A stretch of DNA of 64,000 nt from Euglena gracilis (Eukaryota > Euglenida > Euglenophyceae > Euglenales): the NCBI GenBank assembly GCA_039621445.1, contig CP154955.1:8606241-8670240 (forward strand). The letters are read 5' to 3'. The notes beneath the pieces were generated by a model. That model saw only the letters and a list, made by a program, of their open reading frames with translations, was not told the origin of the DNA and searched no databases. Both the position numbers and the translations under genes were made by a program. Within the stretch, counting starts at the first letter, position 1. Every line of letters starts with the position of its first letter. Shown piece after piece: positions 7,678 through 29,970 of the stretch.

Positions 7678-10600
7678 CTGCCAAAAACAGACCACAGCAG
7701 AGATCTTTCAAAAAACCAACACGAGACACCACACATAATTTCAAAAGTGTGTTGGAGAAAAAAGTATCAAATTGGTCCTCAATTTTACACCTTTGTGTCC
7801 ATGTATTGTGATTCTAATTTGTCAATACGCAAAAGAAAATTTGTCAATACGCAAAAGAAAAAATGGCGAACAATTTTTATGGTATGAGAGTGATGGCGTT
7901 AAATGGAGCCCCAACAACCCACAGCACCCCACAGCGCCGTACAGCGCCACACAGCGCCCCACAGCGTCCCACTGACGTGCCCAATTGTGGAGCCCCTGCG
8001 GAGTCTCTGCAGCGGGACGTGGAACTTCATGTTCGGGCATTCTGAAAAATTGGTTGCCATTCCAGCCCCGAAATGCACATGCACCGCAGCATCGGGCTCA
8101 TTTTTGTCATGGCATTTCTCCACCGCAATGAAAACTCATCTCTCCAACTGCAGGCCTGGGAAACAGTTTATTGTCGATGCAAAACATGAACGTGGTGATG
8201 GCGCCAAAGAGGTCCAGGGAGAACTCCAGGTAATGGGCAATCTGCTCCCCCTCCTCCGTGCGCATGAGGTTTCAGGCATACATCTCTTTAAGGATCCTTG
8301 GGGGGGGGTTGCCGGGGTGGAGATTTGGGCTGGCTGGCAAGTACCTTTGGGGTTGTATTGTGAGCCGGGCCAGAATGGGACAACTGCTCAAAAATGACTG
8401 ACACCGCACAGGTTTAGAAAAGCATATCTGGCAACCCCCCAAAACACCCCGAAAAGTCCCAAAACCACCCTTTTTGACTGATTGAGAGAACTTTTATCTG
8501 GATTTTTTTTCAGTGCTTTGCACGGAAATTTTTTGAGGATCTGGCAAATAAAAGGCCGGACCGCCGGCCAGGGCCAAAAGTGGGACTGGCTCCGCGGTCT
8601 TCCTGTGGTGGGGGAGGGGTCTGCAGAACGTTAAAGAGACAAACGGCTCCAGACAAGGAGTTGTGCTATCCCAACAGCGAAGGATGGATTAAGGGATTCA
8701 TGAATTGCCAATGCAAAGGAATGAACCGCTGCTTTATGTCTGACAAACAGGGGCACACAGACGCAACACACACAAAAGAACAAGCTTTTTTCCCAGCTGG
8801 GTGAACAGTGGTTCTGGGTTTTGGACCATCGCCTGTGTCATGGACAAAGCTTCTTGCATAACAATTTCCAGGCTCATACATTTTTCACAACTGATGGGCC
8901 AGAAATCACTCAAATGATGCCTTCTCATAAATTTACTCGGGAAAATACCAACCAAAAACCGAGGAGAGGGGATTGTTTTCGACTTGATATCCACGAAATC
9001 CCTGGCATGAAGAAGATCACAAAAAATTTGATGTGCTCCGTCATGACTTGACCCTTCTCCTTCAGGAGTGAAAGAAATAGAACAAGGTCGACGAAGACGA
9101 GGAACATCGTGTTGGAGTATTCCACGTTGTGGGCGACGTACTCAAACCGTTCGATGTCAATGGTCATCAGCATACTGATATTTGCACCCACTGGCACACA
9201 AAAACAGTTTTTTTTTTCAAAAAAAATCAATCATATCATAAAAATCAATCAATTATAAGCGATGAAACCTAAAAAATACACAAAAATATCCAGATTGTTT
9301 AATCTTCGCAACCAGGTACTCTATTACTCAACTAGCAAGGAAATGAAAATTAAGGACGCGCTTTCAGACACTTGTAAACTCATACACAAGCACTTGCACA
9401 CACAGACGACATCGTACGAAAGAGACCTCGCGCTTAGCAACAGAAAAAGCAATGTGCTGCCGAATGGGTTGCTCCAATGGCTGGTTGATTAAGGCAGCAT
9501 GGTTCAACAAGAGAGATTGCAGAGAGAGTGTATAGTTGTTGACAAACGTAGATAGGAAAAAAGAACAGTTTCTTCCAGAGCAACCGTATGTGTGTTGAAC
9601 GCACGCACTTGTCTGCTCATGTCCTGGGTTGCAAAGCACAGGTTAAGATGGCCGGCACTGCGGACAAGACGACGTTGGTGATGACGAGGAACTTGAGGAG
9701 AAGCGGGTACTCGTAGATGGAGGAGAAGCTGGGGTTTCGAGAGGGATAAAACAATTCCGGAAGAGAACCAAACGGTAGGGTTATCCAAATATTTTGCTCA
9801 AAATCCACAAAATTGCCTCCTGACAGTTGTCAACAGGCAATGATGCACTTAAGGATTGTCCTTTTTCGGTCGGTGAGTTGCGGGGAAATCAAAATACCCG
9901 TAGATGGGGGGGCATTCCAAGGGCTTCAAATTAGGTCTCCGGACATTTCCTTTGATTTTGCATCATTTTCGAGAAATTTCGAAAACATTGATTTTTTGAC
10001 CCCCCCCCCACCCCCCGAAAAAAAAGCCCGGAAAAACCCCCCTGAAACCCTCCGGAAAAAAGTCGGACAGTGGGAAAGGTGTACAAAACGGCCATCTGGG
10101 CCGAAAAACGGCCGTATCTAGGGCTAGGCGGGAAGTTGCGGGGAAATCAAAATACCAGTAGATAGGGCGTTCCAAGGGCTTCAAATTAGGTCCCTGGACA
10201 TTTCCTTTAATTTTGCTTCATTTTGGAGATATTTTGAAAATTGACATTTTTTGGCCGAAATGGCAGAGTCCAGGGGGGGGGGGGCTAAAAAGGGGGGCGG
10301 CCGATCCTAACCAGTTTGGACCCCTTAGCGCGTGAATAACTCGGGCCTGGCGGGGAGTTGGGGGTCAAACCCAGGTGATTCGGAAACTAGGAATCCAGTC
10401 GCTCGCAAATGAAAAAAAAATTCCGGGAACGGGTCCGGGATCATGGTGATAATCCGCCGGTTCCCGAGGTGGCCCCGAGGGGGGAGGGAGGGGGTTTTCC
10501 CCCAGGGGTAAGCTTCGCTCTTACCCATAAAGGGATAAGAGCTCAGCGACCCCCCCCCCTACCACCTTTCCCCTCCTAGGAGAGGGGGGGGGGGGTGGGG

Positions 10601-12216
10601 GGGACCCCCCCCACCACCTACCTCATGCCTGCGGAGCTTCCCATACAACCCTGCCCTCCGGCCAGTCGGCGGTTGGACCTGGTGGCCCCACCCAAAAGTC
10701 AAAACGTCCAATTGGCATTTTTTAGCCAAAACTTGGAGTTGAAAAACCAAACCAGTCCAAAGATGCCCTTTTTTGGCCAATTTCACCCCCTTTTCACAAA
10801 TTTTCCGCAATTCGTGCCGAAAATTTTTCAAACTGAATTTCAACAGACCCTACTTAACGTACTCATGTTCATGTGCTTAATGTTCATGTGAAATTCCATT
10901 ACTTTTGCAGTCAACTTCAAAAAATTCCACAACGTGCCGCAGGGCTTCAAAAAGCGAGCAAAAGGGTGAGCCTGTAACCACACCACCACACAGCACCTGG
11001 CGCTGGCAGTCGGAATTGGAAGCTCTGGCTTTGGAGAGGTCAGTCCCAGGGGTTTCACAACTCAGCGACATTTTTTGAAGGATCAAAAGCACCAAATTTG
11101 CACCATTCCCCCTGGCATCACCACTGGAACATTGTGGAAATCAACAATCGGAGGGCCGGCGTGTCACAAGCAGTTCGAAAAAACCTGGACCCCAGCCATC
11201 CAAATTAATAAATTTGATCGGTGTGCGCGAAAGTTCATGCCGACCCAAAAACCTGTATTTGCAAGTTATGCCGCCCACCACGTGCTACTTCCCATTTCGA
11301 AATGTGTTAACATCCTCAGAGCACAGCTTCTGGTGGTTCGCAGAGGTTTCGGACTGCACATCAAGGCGAGAAGGTTCACCACGCTGAACACAACTAATCC
11401 AGGCCATTCTTTCCAGCGGCACGCACATGTGATCGGGAAAACTGCAAAGTGAAACGCTGACAGATGTTTCGGAATGCACCAGCAGAACAGACAACAACAG
11501 CCTGGCCCAGGCCCCAGAACTCCAGCATGTGGCCCCGGGGTGCAGTCTGCAACCCCAGAAAAGCGCTACAAGAAGAAGAAAACCGAGGAACAACCTGTTC
11601 AGGGTGGAAACTTCGAGGTGTTCTGTGTTTGACCTTCCCCTTGAACCAGAAAGCTTGTTGAGTCAAATGGACATGGGGTACAAGTGAAATTGGCCGCTTC
11701 CATGACGACCACAACCTACACTGCCATCATGGGCATGAACTATCCTGGTTCCCACGACCAAACCATTTAATGAAAGGGGGAAAACATAAATAAACTAAAG
11801 CTGTTTCCGTCCAAAAGACAAATACTGGACCAAGCAAAATACAAAAAAAAGCTTTTAGATCGACGTCAAGTTTTTCTGAGGAAAATCAAGATATTTTGAA
11901 TGGCTTTGGTGGGGACGTGGCAATCTTCTGACAAATCGTCATTATCCCAGAAGGACGATGGAGTGCATCCCGATTGAAAAGTAAATTTATAGGTCTCGCG
12001 CCATTCTCCGTCGGAGGCATTAATCACCAGGCAGGTGACGATAATTGCGAAATACCCCAAACTGAAGAAAGCCAAAAGGACATTGGCCCAGGAAAGGGTA
12101 CTCAAATGATGCAGTTGGGTGCACTGTCCCTTTCCATGGGCATAACGATAGAAAGCACAGTGATCCGTACAGCAGCAGGACACAAACAAAACGTTGTGCA
12201 CCGAAATACTGTCCAT
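7431..12216 (-). CDS. multi-exon multi-pass membrane protein, tentatively Frag1/DRAM/Sfk1-like
   Basis: The likely order runs from ATG at 12216 through exons 11917-12216, 11427-11546, 9640-9728, 9048-9190, 8165-8241 and 7431-7677 (stop at 7431). The last four join in phase, each leftover base completing a sensible codon. Hydrophobic segments lie in the first exon (the WANVLLAFFSLGYFAIIV stretch), in 9640-9728 (LLLKFLVITNVVL), at the start and middle of 9048-9190 (NTMFLVFVDLVLFLSLL) and in 8165-8241 (LFGAITTFMF). The pattern suits a six-helix membrane protein: an S-IYEYP motif before helix two, a His before a later helix, and a Glu before the last. The Frag1/DRAM/Sfk1 (PGAP2, DRAM, TMEM150) family is inferred from that spacing only. 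Phase does not connect 11427-11546 to 9640-9728, so a small exon is probably missing. A MARVEL- or CASP-like protein is an alternative. Confidence 0.4.
8165..8241 (-). CDS. membrane protein gene, exon with final helix
   Basis: It begins after gagcag and encodes IAHYLEFSLDLFGAITTFMF followed by a charged end. The donor is only moderately good (ct|gttt); a GC donor a few bases on is an alternative. Confidence 0.5.
9048..9190 (-). CDS. membrane protein gene, exon with two hydrophobic stretches
   Basis: The acceptor gtgtgccag at 9191-9193 and its phase match the exon at 9640-9728. It encodes a GANISMLMTI segment, then VEYSNTMFLVFVDLVLFLSL. The donor is caa|gtcatg, with gg|gtcaag as an alternative. 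Confidence 0.55.
9640..9728 (-). CDS. membrane protein gene, exon with helix
   Basis: The acceptor ccccag precedes 9728. It encodes FSSIYEYPLLLKFLVITNVV and a short end, with donor t|gtgctttg. The joined phase with the next exon is correct. Confidence 0.55.
9860..10260. repeat. two tandem-like copies of a dispersed repeat
   Basis: The segments at about 9876-9990 and 10132-10245 share gttgcggggaaatcaaaata, a gggcttcaaattaggt block, and a ttttgaaaa/attttttg end. A related but more diverged sequence lies at about 49785-49870 beside the 206-bp satellite. Confidence 0.7.
11427..11546 (-). CDS. possible exon of the membrane protein gene
   Basis: The acceptor ggggttgcag and donor cat|gtgcgt bound 40 in-phase codons including GLGQAVVVCSAGAF. 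All three frames are open here, so the frame is uncertain. Confidence 0.3.
11917..12216 (-). CDS. membrane protein gene, probable first coding exon
   Basis: It starts at ATG 12216, has a Cys-rich start (SCCCTDHC), then a strong hydrophobic segment (ANVLLAFFSLGYFAIIVTCL), and a polar stretch up to a possible donor cac|gtcccc. Upstream in-frame sequence is limited, so the ATG may be internal to a longer exon. Confidence 0.45.
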
Positions 12217-12924
12217 TCTTGCTCCTTTTGCACACTCACTTCATGATTTGTGTCAAAGAATCATCATGCAGCTGTGCCAGCTGTGAAAAATGTACGCCAA
12301 AAAGTTTGATAAACCATAAGCACAGTAATGACAACACAAAAAGTAGGGATTTGCCCCCAAGCAATTTGGGGGGAAGGACAACAGCAAACCAGCGACAAGA
12401 GGGCATTGATGGGGTCGAAATGGAAAGTTGCCTTTGACAGAAAAAATGCGAGATTGAAAAATCCCAATCGTGCAGGAAATTTGTTGCATTAGCAACTTGC
12501 AACAAAAAAGCCATCGATTCCTTTGCGATTGATTCAAAAAATAGAAGGGGGAGAAAATAGGAATCACTTTCGTCCAGCATCAAATTGCAAAATGCATACA
12601 TTTTCCAGTTGCTGACCGTTTTTCCTTCACCCTGCCACCTTGCAGAAATTAACCATTTTCGCTCTTGAAAAACCTCAGCTGGGGAATTCTATTGGGGCTT
12701 TTTTGACTGTCATATTTCTGATGTTGATTCCTAATCTAATTATTGACCATTATTGCACTTGAGGAAGGCAGGTCGTTTCGACTGTGAAAAAAAGGACTAA
12801 TCGGGACTTTTAAAGCCATCCAGCAACTTCCAAACCCCCGAGAATCTTCCAACTAATTTCTAGGTGGTGGTGAAAGGGGGGGATGTGTCAAAAGAATAAA
12901 TCGCGGAAACAGATGCGCCTGCAC

Positions 12925-13028
12925 AAAGTCTTGGGAATTGCAGCTTGAAACGATTCCCTCTGTTGCCTTCATTTCGATGAACGCATCACTCTTGCTGGCT
13001 TCTGTGACGTCAATGAGGGATGTTCCCC
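12925..13028 (-). CDS. unassigned exon-like segment
   Basis: The acceptor acatttgcag and donor ttt|gtgcag bound 34 codons beginning GTSLIDVTEASKSDAFIEMK. Its phase fits 14234-14345. It may be the upstream part of the membrane protein gene or the end of another gene. The function is unknown. Confidence 0.35.
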
Positions 13029-14233
13029 CTGCAAATGTACGATGGTTCAAACCACTTTTCCATTCTCCAAAGACACGGACCAATCTTTCTCTCTAAACCA
13101 TTCTCTTTTCTTTTCTTGTTCTCGCGGCACAAATATACTGCGACTTATATTTTGTGATATGATTCAATTCAAAGAGACAGGGTTTCCAATGGGACAGGAC
13201 GGATGGGGTGAATTGGTGACAATCCCCCGAGGGTGACACCCTCCAGGGGTGGGTGGATTGCTCACCTTGGCCGTGGGGGGGGGGGGGGCAGCAAATGCTG
13301 GGAGGGGGATAAACTCCAGAGACAGGGACTCAGGGACTTTATGGTCAGGCTGAGAAAAACAGTGACTGTGGCAGGAACAGGTCAGAACAGAGTTTCAACA
13401 CAAATTCCGGGGAGGAAAGTCGCATGCTTTGCCCCCAGACGGGGAAGAAACCCAAACAAGTGTGAAAAAAAATCTGTCCTCGAAGTTTTTCTTTCAAACC
13501 CTCAGTGCAAGCGCTGTGGCCGCCATCCGAAATCAAAACGGGCTGTGAAGAGAGAGTTCAAAAAAATCCACGCACTTCATACAGATGCGAATTACGTCTG
13601 AAAATTCACGATGTGTTTACATTTAAAAAATTACACCCCCAACCCGCTTGAGGTTGTTTGAATGGACAGCAGAGCCAATGGTAAGTCCCACACAGGAGAG
13701 ATCGGAAGCCAAGCCAAACAACAAACCTGGACGACAATTGCAGGGAACTGGGCTGGATGGGACTTGGTGGGATTGCAATGACCTGAAGAAACACAGAAAC
13801 ACTGGGGGGATCAAAAAAGGTCAAGCACACCAAGAACCATCATCGTTTTGCTCCACCAAGCTCGTATCGGGCAGAGGGTGATCTGGGGACATGAGATATA
13901 TACCCTGGGATAGTGCCACACATCAAACACACATGTTTGAGGCACAAAAGCTACGGCAGCTGGACCAGAATGAAACGTCGCTCAAGGGAGGGTCAGAGGA
14001 GCTGTTTCCTTCCTTAACGCAGGCTGCCGAATGTTTGCCCCAAATGGGTCCAAATGCATCCAAAAATGGATGCAACCAATTGCAAAAAGACGTTTTGCGG
14101 CGAATTCCCGACGTTTCGTTTGGGCTGAGATTCGGATTGGGGATGCGGGCTTTTCGTCTCCTGTGACAAATTTCTAACTTGGGTAGCAGGGTCCAAATAC
14201 GGGAGGCTTTTTTGAGTCAAGCCAATTTCTCAC

Positions 14234-14345
14234 TGGGTGTTGCACATTTCTTGGGGAAGAGGGATATCTCGTTTGGGTGAAGATCCGTGATTATCAGGGA
14301 CCCCCTCGCCTGGAAACTGTCATCTGACAGCCAGCACCGCATATC
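14234..14345 (-). CDS. unassigned exon-like segment
   Basis: The acceptor gttgtcag and strong donor a|gtgaga bound 37 codons starting DMRCWLSDDSFQARGSLIIT. It joins in phase to 12925-13028. No family was recognised. Confidence 0.35.
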
Positions 14346-15902
14346 CTGACAACTTTCTATGATGACAGGTCGTTGCAAATGAAATTCAACAAAAAAATTG
14401 TTATTGTGATTGTTTTCCGGTGATGATGCAGTGCTACAGTTGGGCACGTAAATTCAGGGGGGTGAAGATTTGAACAAAATGAGCCCTGATACCCTTGCGT
14501 AACAACCTTTGGAAGGGACAGATGTCACTTACCGCATTCAAGGCTGCCAGTTTCTGAAAAACTGTTCTTTGAAAAACAGTCGGTCGCTTCCGACTGCCCA
14601 GGCATCTGTCACTCTAGTGTGTTTGCAAAAAAAAAAAGCATAAGTGTGACCAAAATCGGTTTCCTAGCACATTCTTGAGCGGCGAACCTGATGATTTGGC
14701 AAGAGTTTCCAAGAAATCACTAAATTTTTTCACAGAAATCCGTTACAGAATGATTAATGTTGGGATGATCTTACCACTCTATTTGGAAGAAACCAGGGTA
14801 CATCATGCTCGCTCGCCATGCCATCCATGAAAAAATGAAATATTCCTTCAAATATGATTGTTTATATTGGTTTCTCGTTTCATTTGCTCTTTACGTACAG
14901 CACACCAAAACTAAAAAGCCACAAATCCCATTTGTCTGCCTTGCTTTACGTCGCATTAGAGTATACGATTTGGACTCTGATGAAGGCTAAAAAATAATAC
15001 TCAGTCTGAAAACCATTTAGAAAAATGAAGCATTTGTTGGAAAAGACAGGAATTTTGGTTGGAGAGAGCTCTAAAAAATGTTACATTATGTCCTGTTCCA
15101 CATTTTTCATATAGGCAAACACCCAAATTTGCCCAAAAAAGGCCAAAATGAAATTAATAACTTAAAAATACACCTCATTATTCATAACCCATCTGCATTG
15201 TGTTTATCCTCAATGTGTCTCAGTGTCTTGAATTTTCGATAAATTTACGAAAACCTCAAAAATGTGCACATCAAAAAAAACTCATCTGCACGTCAGCACG
15301 AAAAGACTAAAAAAAAAAACAAATATTTTGTGATATTTTATCGTTGTTAAAATAAACAGGAACAAAAGAACTTATTTGTGATCATTTATTCTCCTCTTTA
15401 CTTGACCTTGATTTCATTTCACAGAATTTCTGTGAATATTTTTGTCTTATAAAAACAAATCAGCATAATTTATACAACTTCGTTAGAAGACGCCCAACTC
15501 TCCCAAAACTTCGAGGCAAAAGAAACACAAGTAATTCCACAAACGCACTAAACACGCTGTGAGGTGTACAGTGAGGCACAACGCTGAGGGGAAAGCAGAG
15601 TCGGGTTCACGCGGGAGCGGTCCGAGGCAGCAGCCGCGTCGGGGGTGCATGGCAGCAGGGGCTTTTTTAAAGACCGAGGGGGAGGGGGTCCCCGGGGGAC
15701 CCACTCCATTTCCCCGAAAATGGCCAAAAAATCGCGAAAAAAACTGCCAAAATAGCCCCTTTTTCAAAAAAAATTTATATCCCACCGGCCCCTGGGGCAC
15801 CCCCGGGGGGCTCGGCCGGACCCACCCACCCTAACCCCCCTCCTCCCCCCCCCCCGGGGGTCCACGACTAAAATAAAAAAAAACCATGCGTGGCAGACGC
15901 AC
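14346..15902. other. intergenic DNA
   Basis: AT-rich sequence from about 14.5 to 15.5 kb with no recognised exon or repeat family. From about 15.65 kb it becomes rich in C and G runs, near the presumed 3' end of the esterase gene. Confidence 0.45.
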
Positions 15903-26942
<11,040 letters not shown>

Positions 26943-27221
26943 GCGCCGCGCCGCGGCCGCCCCCCAGCCCCGCCCCGGAGCCGGGGGCAGGCAGTCACGG
27001 ACGACGCAGCCATCGGGGAGGGGAGGGCGGCAGACCAGCCATCGGCGTGGCTGCCCCGCATGTGCTGTGTGCGGAGGCAAACAAAAAAATAAATATAATT
27101 CAATAATAATAAATAAAAACTAAATAAAAATAAAAATAAACTTAAATAAAAGAAAATGAAATTGAATATTTTTAAAAAAAATTCGAAATAAAATATACAC
27201 AATAAAATAAAAAATAGTAAA

Positions 27222-27223
27222 AA

Positions 27224-27288
<65 letters not shown>

Positions 27289-27331
27289 CATTATCATTAT
27301 CATTATCATTATCATTATCATTATCATTATC

Positions 27332-27409
<78 letters not shown>

Positions 27410-27442
27410 TTTTTTCATTATTATTATTATTATTATTATCAA
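27222..27442 (+). repeat. (ATT)n / (CATTAT)n compound microsatellite
   Basis: TTA triplets flank about 16 copies of the hexamer cattat, then TTA triplets again. Confidence 0.95.
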
Positions 27443-28419
27443 AAGTAATATAAAAAATGATAAATAATATAATAAAAAATGATAAATATAATAAAACAAA
27501 TAAAGAATATTCATAAATAAAGAAATTCAAGTATCCAAATATGCATAAATATATAAATATTAATGGCTGTATATTTAGCAATAATAATGAAAAATAAATA
27601 ATGATGCCGACATAAATATGTCCCCCAGGGCCAAAATTTTCAGCCTGGACCAACTTAAGGCTTGCGATATAAGCCTAGAAATATGTGTTTTGCGTCAACT
27701 GGGGCTTCTCTCTTCCAACGCAAGACAACGGGTCAAAGTTGCCATTGGTTGTTTCCTTTAAACTGGACAAAACTGGACAAGCCCCAAAAGTCAAGGTCTA
27801 GGAGTGGGATAGGGAGGGTCTAGGGGTGGCTTACGAAGTAGTTTGGGCTACGAAGTGGGAAAGAGCGTCCATTTTTTCAAAAATGCCCCAAAAGCCAAAA
27901 ACAAAAGTGACTTAGAGATCCTGTTGAGGCTTCGGCCGATTTTTAACTTAGGAACTTTTGCCCAAATAAACCCCCCCGAAATAATACCCCCCCCCCCCCC
28001 GGACTCCGACTCCAACTGTCGGAAAAATAAACCGGGTGTTTATTATATTGGGGGGTATAGAGTGGGGAGTTGGATTGATGTAGGAATCAGTTTTTTTTTC
28101 CATTTCGCATTTGGGGATGGGGAAAGTTCCCCCACAAACCATATGAAACCATTTTTGTGACTTTTGCAACATTTGTGGTTTTCGCCTCTTTTTTCTTCCC
28201 TTTGTGGCTGTCGAAGGGGGGGGGTATTATTTGGGCAGCCAAAGTCAGTCCTCAGGGGGGGGGGGCTATAATTGGAGGGATTACAACCTATTGCGGCCGA
28301 GGCTTTTGGAAAAGATTTAGCAGTGCGGCGGGCATCTGGACCACTTGAGGGAGAGCTGGTAGAGCTTGAAGTTGGCAGGTGTTGGGGGGGGGGGTCCGGA
28401 GGGGCCCTGCTCACAGTCT

Positions 28420-28720
28420 GTTGCTGGCTGACCCCCCTCCATTGGGTTCTTTGAAAGTGACCCAGGCCGAACTGAGCACAAAAGAAATGGAAACTGCAAG
28501 AATTGCCAAATCTGCAAAAAAAAATAACTTTTGACCTGAAATTTGAGCCAGCCAGCCCATTCCGACCCATTTTTGCCCATCTGTGGCCGATTTCTTTATC
28601 GATAAAGACAAAAAAACCGTTACCGTCCAGCTGCCCTTTGGGCGGCTGGTCGGAAAATGGGACGCATTGATGAAGGGGGGGGGGGGGTTGAGGCTAAAAA
28701 AGGCTGCAGGTTGGACCCCT
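28420..28720. repeat. dispersed repeat, copy 1 (partner at 62036-62345)
   Basis: It shares, in order and orientation with the partner copy, a gctggctgacccccc start, an acccatttttgcccat block, a ccgttacc block, a long G run and an aaaaaaggctgc end. Confidence 0.6.
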
Positions 28721-29844
28721 GACCCCAAAATTGACCCAAAATGCAACTTTGGCAAAAAAAAAAAAACTGTCAAAGTTCCAACAAATGCTCGGCATCGGGA
28801 AGAAATATTTGACCTCTTGGAGGGGTGACGGGTACCCTTAGCGTCGGTCTGGACCCTTTGGCAGGTGGGGGGGTTGGGCCACAACCCCCACCTAAAAACC
28901 AGGACGCGCTCCTTCTGCCCTTCCACCTCATTCCTCCACACACGCGCGGCAATGCCTGCGAGGGGAGCGCATGGCAGGGGGAAGGTAACGTCACAGCCAC
29001 ACATACAGTGGACACAGCGAAGGTGGCACAGGTTGCCCAACATGCTCCAACAAGGCGGGAGGAACAGTGCAACAGAGATAATGGCGAAGGCCGCTTGGGC
29101 GGCGTAACTCACGCCTCAGGGGCTTTTCTTTGTCCGTGTGCACAAACACGCACACCGACCAAAAAAAGCGTAATGCTAGTTACGCCGCCTGGGTCGCATC
29201 AGACTGAGAAATTAATTGAGGTGCGGCAGTAGTTGTTAATGGGCATGGTAGTTTCCCTGTTTTAACACACATTTTCAACGGAAAAAGAAAAAAGTACAAT
29301 GCAACAATACTGAAGACAGACAAGGAGAAGGCACAATAAAAAGTGAACATACACACATTTGAATAACTGTGTATGAACTTTGTATGAACTGTGTATGAAC
29401 AATGCAATTGTATACAAATCCCAATTTTCAAAAACCAGCCAGCAGCCCCAAATAGGTTTGTTCTGTTTGGTTCAAATCAGACTTTGTGTGATATTAAGGG
29501 TCCCATGTTTATGATGGTAAGTCCGATTTGTGATGTTCAAAAATGAAATTTTCCCCACTTTTGTCTGTTTTGGGGGGGGGGTCGTTGATTTGTGGAGGTC
29601 AACCCCAAGTGCCAGAAAAATGGGGGATTGTCGCAGTTGGGGGAACCCGACATCAAAAGCTCCGGAATAAGTGATAACTGAAATATAAAATAAATACAAT
29701 GTAATATAATGCAATACAATACAATACATACATAATACATTAATGTAACAACATGTTACATGATAAATATTATTATAATAATATATGATAAATACTGCAA
29801 ACAAAAAACCCGGGACGGGCAGCCCTGGGGAGAGCGGCGGGGGG

Positions 29845-29970
29845 TCACTTCGCGGAGATGCCCTTCCGGGCCCGCTGGACGTCCCCCGGCTCCGCACCGC
29901 GAGCCAGTGCCGCCTCCAGCGCCTCCAGCCGCCGCTGCAGCGCGTCGTCCGTCACGTCCTGCGCGGAGTC
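29845..29970 (-). CDS. CFAP119-like gene, last exon
   Basis: The acceptor cactctgcag leads into 41 codons and TGA. It encodes a charged helix ([18 protein letters not shown]). In phase with 30987-31067. Confidence 0.68.
   Translation of the reverse strand, partial: DSAQDVTDDALQRRLEALEAALARGAEPGDVQRARKGISAK

Larger units (their letters stand above)
26943..29844. other. intergenic DNA between the esterase and CFAP119-like genes
   Basis: Just upstream of the esterase ATG is a CpG-rich stretch (26943-27070), a plausible promoter region, though no motif can be named. The rest is AT-rich trinucleotide repeat, C-run elements at about 27965-28060 and 28210-28280, and a dispersed repeat at 28420-28720. 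A lone exon-like segment at about 28320-28410 (minus) is mentioned under findings. Confidence 0.5.

Noticed and set aside
13233-13601. Plus-strand 122-codon frame with a basic Cys-containing stretch
   Set aside because: No splice or start context and no recognisable domain; it would oppose every other gene in the window.
15483-15800. Continuation of the esterase gene beyond 15903
   Set aside because: Open frames exist, but no boundary fits the donor at 15903 and the sequence shows no family motif.
28960-29112. Signal-peptide-like segment on the minus strand
   Set aside because: It reads hydrophobic (AFAIISVALFLPPC), but it has no ATG in place, an in-frame stop just upstream and a poor acceptor.
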